The translations under genes were made by a program, and so were the position numbers. From NCBI RefSeq assembly GCF_024053505.1, contig NZ_JAMXQS010000010.1, positions 150,822 to 214,821 on the forward strand: 64,000 nucleotides of DNA, in the 5' to 3' direction. Of this stretch, positions 59,346 through 64,000 are shown piece by piece (position 1 is the first letter of the stretch; each line of letters begins with the position of its first letter). The notes under the pieces are model-generated. The model saw nothing but the letters and a program-made list of their open reading frames with translations. It did no database searches and was not told the DNA's origin. The stretch is from Mesorhizobium liriopis (GTDB lineage Bacteria; Pseudomonadota; Alphaproteobacteria; Rhizobiales; Rhizobiaceae).

Positions 59346-60627
59346 ACACGAGCTGCTCGAGAACATACAGCAGAATACCGGCCATGCCGCCGATGACCAT
59401 GCCGTTGAACCTGATGTATTGGAGGTCGCGACCAATATTGATCTCGATCAGTCGCGTCAGCTGGCCCAGATCCCAGCGCTTTACCTGATCGGCGATGAAG
59501 GTGGAAACACCGCTCTTCTGGCTTTCCACGAAAGCCGCGAGCGCGATCACGAAGCCTTGGTTCATGTCGGCGCGAACCTTCGCGTCGCGTGCCAAATTGC
59601 GCCCCACCTCGACAAACATGTTGGTCAGCTGCTCACGGATGGTCGAGCGCGGCGCGCGGATGTCGCTTTCGATGAAACTCGAGAGGCTCTTTATCATCTC
59701 ACCGCCCATCTCACGCAGTTCGGGGCGGAGGAGGAAGTCCTGCTTCAGCCGCTCGACGCGCGCGGCATAGGCAGGCGAAGTGCGCAGCTTGGCAACGAAG
59801 CCTTCCACGAACTCGTCGAACTCGCGGCGAAGCGCATGGTCGGGATCCGCGCGCACCTCATCCATCAGCGTGCTGGCAGAATTGACGATCTTGCGCAGCA
59901 GATACGCATCGGCTTTGAAGACGCGGAACAGCGAAGGCAATTCGTCGCGGATTTTCTCGCGCACCGCTGCAAGCGCTTCCTCGTCGCGCAGGAAGCGGCC
60001 GAGCACCTTCATGAACTCGTCAAAAAGTTGCTGATGGCGCCGGTCCTCCGTGAAGGCTGAAAGCAAATCGGCCGCCAGCGGCGCGATCTTCACTTTTCCG
60101 ACCTGCTCAATGATGCGATCGGTCACGAAACCGCGCAGGTCGGACTTTTCCATCGCCGCGAGCATCTGCGGCATCAGCTTCGTCGTGAAACGCGAAAGCC
60201 CCGCGGAGCGATCGGCATCCGCCAGCCAATCCGCGACCATCTGCGCGAAATCCACCTGCCGGAGCTTCTCGCGCACTGGACCGGGAGCGAGGAAATTGCC
60301 CTCAATGAAGCGTCCGAGATTGTCGGCAATGCGCGCTTGGTTGTTCGGGATGATCGCCGTATGCGGGATGGGAATGCCAAGCGGATGACGAAACAGCGCC
60401 ACCACGGCATACCAATCCGCGATGCCACCAATTGCCGCCGCTCCAGCGAAGGCCGCGACAAAGGCCAACCAAGGCCACGTGCTTTCGAAATATCGCGCAA
60501 GCAGAAAGGTGACGATGCAGAAAACGAGCGCTGCAGTCGCAATAGCCTTCGTTCGTCGCAGGGCACGAAGCTTTTCAAGATCGGCGGGACTGAGCTGGAT
60601 CGGCTTGGGCTGAAGCGGCATGTGCAT
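59335..60627 (-). CDS. DUF445 membrane protein
   Basis: A 430-residue protein of the DUF445 (YjiN-like) family. Two hydrophobic segments near residues 25-45 and 50-68 precede the hallmark IGGIADWYAVVALFRHPLGIPIPHTAIIPNNQARIADNLG (start near 65). A long helical region follows, and one hydrophobic segment ends the chain near 405-425. The function is unknown; an envelope role is likely. The ATG at 60627 is chosen; another ATG lies at 60621. It is divergent from rirA. Confidence 0.88.
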   Translation of the reverse strand: MHMPLQPKPIQLSPADLEKLRALRRTKAIATAALVFCIVTFLLARYFESTWPWLAFVAAFAGAAAIGGIADWYAVVALFRHPLGIPIPHTAIIPNNQARIADNLGRFIEGNFLAPGPVREKLRQVDFAQMVADWLADADRSAGLSRFTTKLMPQMLAAMEKSDLRGFVTDRIIEQVGKVKIAPLAADLLSAFTEDRRHQQLFDEFMKVLGRFLRDEEALAAVREKIRDELPSLFRVFKADAYLLRKIVNSASTLMDEVRADPDHALRREFDEFVEGFVAKLRTSPAYAARVERLKQDFLLRPELREMGGEMIKSLSSFIESDIRAPRSTIREQLTNMFVEVGRNLARDAKVRADMNQGFVIALAAFVESQKSGVSTFIADQVKRWDLGQLTRLIEINIGRDLQYIRFNGMVIGGMAGILLYVLEQLVFRN

Positions 60628-60737
60628 CGAAATAGCGCGCTTCGTCGCGCCGCCCAAGATAAACCGCAGATGAGTGCTGGAATTACAGTCCTGAAAGGTC
60701 CATAATCGGACCAAGCCCACAGTTTGAAAGAATGTCC

Positions 60738-61196
60738 ATGCGGCTTACCCGCCAAACGAATTACGCGATCCGCATCCTGATGTACTGCTCGGCGAACGAA
60801 GGCCGCCTGAGCCGCGTCACGGAGATCGCCGGCGCCTATGGCGTTTCCGAACTGTTCATGTTCAAGATCCTTCAGCCGCTCGTCGAGCATGGCATGATCG
60901 AGACCGTACGCGGCCGCAATGGCGGCATCCGCCTTGGCAAGCCCGCCGAACAGATCACGCTTCTGGATGTCGTGAAGGTCACCGAGGAAAACTTCTCGAT
61001 GGCTGAATGCTTCGACACCGGCAGCGAGTGTCCGCTGGTCAACGACTGCAGCCTGAACGGCGCACTGCATGAAGCGCTCGACGCTTTCTTCGCTGTGCTC
61101 GGCCGCTATTCGATCAAGGAACTGGTCGAGACCAAGCCCAATATCCACAGCCTTCTAGGTATCCAGGCCATGCCGACGCCCGCGCTGGCGAACTGA
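60738..61196 (+). CDS. rirA: Rrf2-family iron-responsive regulator RirA
   Basis: A 152-residue Rrf2 regulator. The winged helix (RLTRQTNYAIRILMYCSANE, then VSELFMFKILQPL and RGRNGGIRL) is nearly the RirA consensus, and the three cysteines of the cluster site are in SECPLVNDC plus ECF near residues 87-105. In rhizobia RirA binds an iron-sulfur cluster and represses iron-uptake genes when iron is plentiful. An ATG at 60732 would add two residues. A terminator follows. Confidence 0.9.
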   Translation: MRLTRQTNYAIRILMYCSANEGRLSRVTEIAGAYGVSELFMFKILQPLVEHGMIETVRGRNGGIRLGKPAEQITLLDVVKVTEENFSMAECFDTGSECPLVNDCSLNGALHEALDAFFAVLGRYSIKELVETKPNIHSLLGIQAMPTPALAN

Positions 61197-61217
61197 CGAG
61201 CAACGGCACGAATCGAC

Positions 61218-61253
61218 ACGGCGCCCGTTTCACGACGGGCGCCGTTTTCGTTT
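61218..61253 (+). terminator. Rho-independent terminator after rirA
   Basis: A perfect 11-bp stem ACGGCGCCCGT (61218-61228) with ACGGGCGCCGT (61235-61245), loop TTCACG, followed by TTTCGTTT. It lies 22 bases after the rirA stop and overlaps the extreme 3' end of the putA remnant. Confidence 0.9.
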
Positions 61254-62240
61254 GGAGGCCCGCCGCCAGCAGGCTCGCATTGCCGCCGGCGGCCGTGGTG
61301 TCCATGCAAACCGCCCGCTCATGCGCGTAGGCGGCGGGATAGATCGTCTCGACAACAAGCGGAACGATCGGACCGCTGCGCTCCGCCAGCAGGCGGCGCA
61401 CGCGCCGCAACGTTCCGGCATCCGCATTCAGCGCAACCAGATCGGCTTCGCGCAACAAGGCTTCGTCCGGTGCGCCGTCAACCGCCGCAAGCCGCATGTC
61501 CTTGCCAATCAGGGGACGAAGGGCCTCCCTGGCATTCGGCGCGACGGCGACGACACTGTTGCCGGCGGCCAAGGCCTGAAATCACCTGCGCCACCAACGT
61601 TTCCTCGTCAGTACCCAAGCAGAGCGCTTTGCCGCGCGGCGCATAAGCCAGCGTGTTCGCCTCACCTGTCGGTCCGGGCAGATCGCTCGCCCATCTCGCG
61701 TATGGCAGCGCCCACCGCGCGGCGTATGACTGGTTCGCCCAACCGCCGCACCATTCCCCACAAGGTCCGCTCGATCCCGCCCTCACCGTCGTCCAGCACG
61801 CGACCCGTCAGCATGAGCCCCCAAGTCGAGGCATTGACGAAAATGGAAGATGATGAACCCGAATGCGACGACCAGTCATGCGGCGCGATCTTGTCGCGGA
61901 TCAGATCGTCCATCGTATCTGCATCAGGCACACGCAGGAGTGTCTCGGCCAGACACATCAGGGCGACACCTTCTTTGGTCGAAAGTCCATAGGCTGACAG
62001 AAATGCCTCCATCAGCCTGGGATCGGCTTCGGCCCTCACGGCACGCACCAAATTGGCGGCCTCTTGCGAGATCGCTTCCCGGTCTTGTCCGGACAGATCA
62101 GCGAGCGCAAGCAGGCGCTCCACCGCCTCGCCCTCATCGGGCATCAGATTGGCGCGGAGTTCGGAGCGGATGGCGTCAAGGATGTTGAAACCTGCAAGGG
62201 AGAGGTACCGAATATGAGAGCTTGCCGCGCACTTCCGCAT
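61240..62240 (-). pseudogene. putA: putA remnant (proline dehydrogenase/P5C dehydrogenase), internally deleted
   Basis: Only the two ends of a PutA protein remain. The 5' part (62240 to about 61690) encodes about 180 residues similar to the PutA N-terminus: NLMPDEGEAVERLLALADLS, IAPHDWSSHSGSSSS, NASTWGLMLTGRVLDD, GEPVIRRAV. It runs straight, in a different frame, into LPGPTGEANTLAYAPRGKAL (from about 61690), a motif from near the PutA C-terminus. A further frameshift near 61578 is needed to reach ALAAGNSVVAV and the terminal TTAAGGNASLLAAG. Both catalytic domains, normally about 800 residues or more, are missing. No active enzyme can be made. It is divergent from putR. Confidence 0.85.
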
Positions 62241-62309
62241 TCTAAATTTCAGAGGTACACAGCATACAATGACCAGATTTCTGGCATTTATCAGACCGAA
62301 CAGCCTGCA

Positions 62310-62765
62310 ATGACCACGCAACCAGACTAATTGGACCGCATCGACCACAACATCATTGCCGCACTGATGGAGGACGGCAGGCCATCCATGGCCGAACTTA
62401 GCCAAGGCGTCGGTTTCTCCAAGACGCCCGTGCAGGCGCGTGTTCGTCGGCTTGAGCGAGACGGCTTCATTCGCGACTATGGTGCGTTGATCGATGGCGA
62501 GCGAATGGGCGACGCGCATCTGGCCTTCGTGCACGTCAAGCTGTCCGACACTCGCCTCGCAGCGCTCGACACTTTTAACCGCGCGGTGCTCGCCGCGCAT
62601 GAGATCGAGCAGTGCCATATGATGGCGGCGAGCTTCGATTACCTATTGAAGGTCCGGACGCGAGACATAGGCGCCTATCGCAAGGTGTTGGGCGAAAAGA
62701 TTTCCGCCCTGCCCCATGTGGCGCAAACCTCGACCTTCGTCGCCATGGAAACGGTCAAGGGATAG
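62310..62765 (+). CDS. putR: Lrp/AsnC-family PutR-like regulator, in-frame stop at codon 7
   Basis: A regulator of the PutR type, which in alphaproteobacteria activates the divergent putA in response to proline. The reading frame begins at an ATG at 62310 (MTTQPD), meets TAA at 62328-62330, and continues without shift as LDRIDHNIIAALMEDGRPS, with the helix-turn-helix and RAM domain intact to 62765. Translation from the TTG at 62331 would give a 144-residue protein close to full length. Either TTG is the true start or this is an early nonsense mutation. The neighbouring putA is clearly dead, which favours decay. Confidence 0.75.
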
Positions 62766-62771
62766 CGCCAC

Positions 62772-63755
62772 TCAGCCGAGCCGGAAGCGATACTCGGTCA
62801 ACTGGCGATAGATTTTGCCCGGCCGCAGAATGGCCTGCGGAAAGTAGGAACGGTTCGGTGAATCGGGCCATGTCTGCGGCTCGAGGCAGAAGCCCGCGTG
62901 AGGCCGGTAGGTCCGGCCGTCCAGCCCGGCGCCCTCGGCCACATCGAGGTATTCGCCCGTGTAGAACTGGATGCCTGGCTCGGTCGTCCACACTTCCATG
63001 GTTACACCGGACCGCTCACCGGTTGCGCTGACGACGCGCCGTAACGAGCAGCGCTCTGCGGAAAGGCAGAAATTGTGGTCGTAGAGTCCGTCATTCGCCA
63101 CGTTGATCGCGCGTGTGGAACGGAAATCGAAGGCGCCACCTTCCACGGGCTCGACCCGGCCCCTCGGGATCATCTCTCCGTCGACGGGCAGATAGGCATC
63201 GGCTTCGATCTGGATTCTATGACCGCGCACATCGCTTTCGCCGCCATTATCCAGATTGAAATAACTATGCTGTGCCAGATTGCACAGCGTGGCGCGATCC
63301 GCTTGCGCCCGTAGTTCGACTTCCAGCGTGCCCCCGCCGCTGAGTCGATAAGTGACCGAAACGTCGAGTGCGCCGGGAAAACCTTCGCACCCGTCGGGAT
63401 CGAGAAGTGCGAGCGTCACCGAATCATCGGCCGCCTCAGCGACCTGCCATTCACGCGCAGAATAGCCATTCGCCCCGCCATGCAGCGTATGCTTGCCGAT
63501 GAAATTGGTGGGGCCTTGAAAGCGCTCGCCGTCGATCGTGAACTGGCCATTCTTGATCCGGTTCGCGTAGCGGCCCGCGATGGCACCAAGATAGTTCTTG
63601 TTCGAGCGGTAAGCCGTGGGATCCGCCAAGCCCAGGACAAGAGGCGCGCCGTGGCCTGCGAGCCTGAGATCCTGGATCGCCGCACCCCACGGCACGATGG
63701 TGGCGGAAAGCCCGCCGCCATCGATGCGCACCTGTGCCACGGTTTCGTCGCTCAC
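62772..63755 (-). CDS. galM: Aldose 1-epimerase (galactose mutarotase)
   Basis: A 327-residue mutarotase that interconverts alpha and beta anomers of aldoses. NRIKNGQFTIDGERF near 64-78 contains the family's NRI motif, GKHTLHGG near 86-93 and HSYFNLDNG near 162-170 provide the active-site histidines, and EFVFxx-type C-terminal glutamate lies near GFCLEPQTWPDSPN (about 290-303). The start is GTG at 63755, one base after the stop of the upstream dehydrogenase, so the two share a transcript. Confidence 0.9.
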   Translation of the reverse strand: MSDETVAQVRIDGGGLSATIVPWGAAIQDLRLAGHGAPLVLGLADPTAYRSNKNYLGAIAGRYANRIKNGQFTIDGERFQGPTNFIGKHTLHGGANGYSAREWQVAEAADDSVTLALLDPDGCEGFPGALDVSVTYRLSGGGTLEVELRAQADRATLCNLAQHSYFNLDNGGESDVRGHRIQIEADAYLPVDGEMIPRGRVEPVEGGAFDFRSTRAINVANDGLYDHNFCLSAERCSLRRVVSATGERSGVTMEVWTTEPGIQFYTGEYLDVAEGAGLDGRTYRPHAGFCLEPQTWPDSPNRSYFPQAILRPGKIYRQLTEYRFRLG

Positions 63756-63756
63756 G

Positions 63757-64000
63757 TCAGAGCCCTAACCCACCGATGCACACATATTTCGTGTCGAGAT
63801 AATCCTCGATGCCCTGGTGCCCGCCCTCGCGGCCGAGACCCGATTCCTTGACGCCGCCGAACGGCGCCTCGACGGTTGTGATCAGCCCTTCATTGATGCC
63901 GACCATGCCGTATTTGAGACCCTCCGATACGCGGAAAGCGCGGCCGAGATCGCTCGTGTAGAAGTAGGCCGCCAGACCGAACTCGGTGTCGTTGGCGAGC
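63757..64000 (-). CDS. NAD(P)-dependent succinate-semialdehyde-type dehydrogenase, C-terminal part
   Basis: The last 80 residues of an aldehyde dehydrogenase whose start lies beyond the window. [20 protein letters not shown], then [13 protein letters not shown] and [20 protein letters not shown] match the GabD (succinate-semialdehyde dehydrogenase) group. The same C-terminal pattern also occurs in related dehydrogenases, so the substrate is not certain. It is the upstream partner of galM. Confidence 0.85.
   Translation of the reverse strand, partial: LANDTEFGLAAYFYTSDLGRAFRVSEGLKYGMVGINEGLITTVEAPFGGVKESGLGREGGHQGIEDYLDTKYVCIGGLGL

Noticed and set aside
61114..61572. A 152-codon minus-strand frame running through the rirA terminator
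   Set aside because: Its first about 105 residues are the PutA C-terminus; the rest is read-through antisense to rirA, so it is treated as part of the putA remnant.

Overview
This is a 64 kb piece of a GC-rich (roughly 60-63% by eye) alphaproteobacterial chromosome, most likely from the Hyphomicrobiales (Rhizobiales). The evidence is marker genes: RirA (rhizobial Rrf2 iron regulator), the DUF1476 protein (alphaproteobacterial F1-ATPase zeta-type inhibitor), separate purS and purQ, a DUF1127-type small protein, a PutR/PutA divergon, a PdhS/PleC-like histidine kinase, and a recA gene preceded by the alphaproteobacterial SOS box GAAC-N7-GAAC. The genus cannot be fixed from the sequence. No tRNA, rRNA, insertion sequence, prophage or CRISPR array was seen, and no stretch over 300 bp lacks a gene. 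Almost everything is compact chromosomal housekeeping DNA.

Layout. 1-2.4 kb: mlaE-mlaF-mlaD lipid transporter operon (minus strand; mlaD is cut by the window edge). 2.4-9.3 kb: dipeptide epimerase, MFS transporter, atypical SDR, NAD(P) malic enzyme, gltX. 9.3-15 kb: dgkA, GFA-type protein, diguanylate cyclase, class II DAHP synthase, ureohydrolase, aldo/keto reductase. 15-20 kb: truncated J-domain protein, DUF1127-type small protein, secreted hydrolase, and a four-gene molybdenum-hydroxylase maturation operon (flavin reductase, split XdhC, MoeA/MobA-like fusion). 20-26 kb: substrate-binding protein plus P1 peptidase, purB, VOC protein, small hydrolase, HpcH/HpaI aldolase, DUF1476. 26-32 kb: purC-purS-purQ-lipoprotein-purL-bolA-small ORF-grxD. 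32-44 kb: Bcr/CflA efflux pump, ttcA, rpsD, murI, trmJ-type methylase, icd, CPA1 antiporter, PRC-barrel protein, alaS, recA, DUF971. 44-51 kb: moaA, EamA transporter, mobA, mobB, polar amino acid ABC transporter without a local ATPase, a 3-hydroxyisobutyrate dehydrogenase-family enzyme, Lrp regulator. 51-60.7 kb: UDG-family protein, membrane-anchored nuclease, histidine kinase, cobT, DUF1289, retropepsin-like protease, dusA, small hypotheticals, lipase-like hydrolase, DUF445. 60.7-64 kb: rirA, a decayed putA/putR locus, aldose 1-epimerase and the 3' end of a succinate-semialdehyde-type dehydrogenase.

Functional themes. De novo purine synthesis (purB, purC, purS, purQ, purL) lies next to the bolA/grxD iron-sulfur pair. 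Molybdenum cofactor work occurs twice: moaA/mobA/mobB, and an xdhC-type maturation operon with no hydroxylase nearby. Translation and tRNA modification are represented by gltX, alaS, rpsD, ttcA, trmJ and dusA.

Most notable observations. (1) putA is reduced to its two ends: the N-terminal about 165 residues are joined directly to the C-terminal tail, both catalytic domains are gone, and there is a further frameshift; the divergent putR carries an in-frame TAA at codon 7, so the proline catabolic locus looks dead or dying. (2) Five convergent gene pairs end in an exact 4-nt overlap of both stop codons (CTAG four times, TTAG once). (3) A nested pair of perfect inverted repeats lies upstream of a 57-residue DUF1127-type gene. 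I found no convincing new multi-gene defence or mobile system; the region is mostly ordinary.
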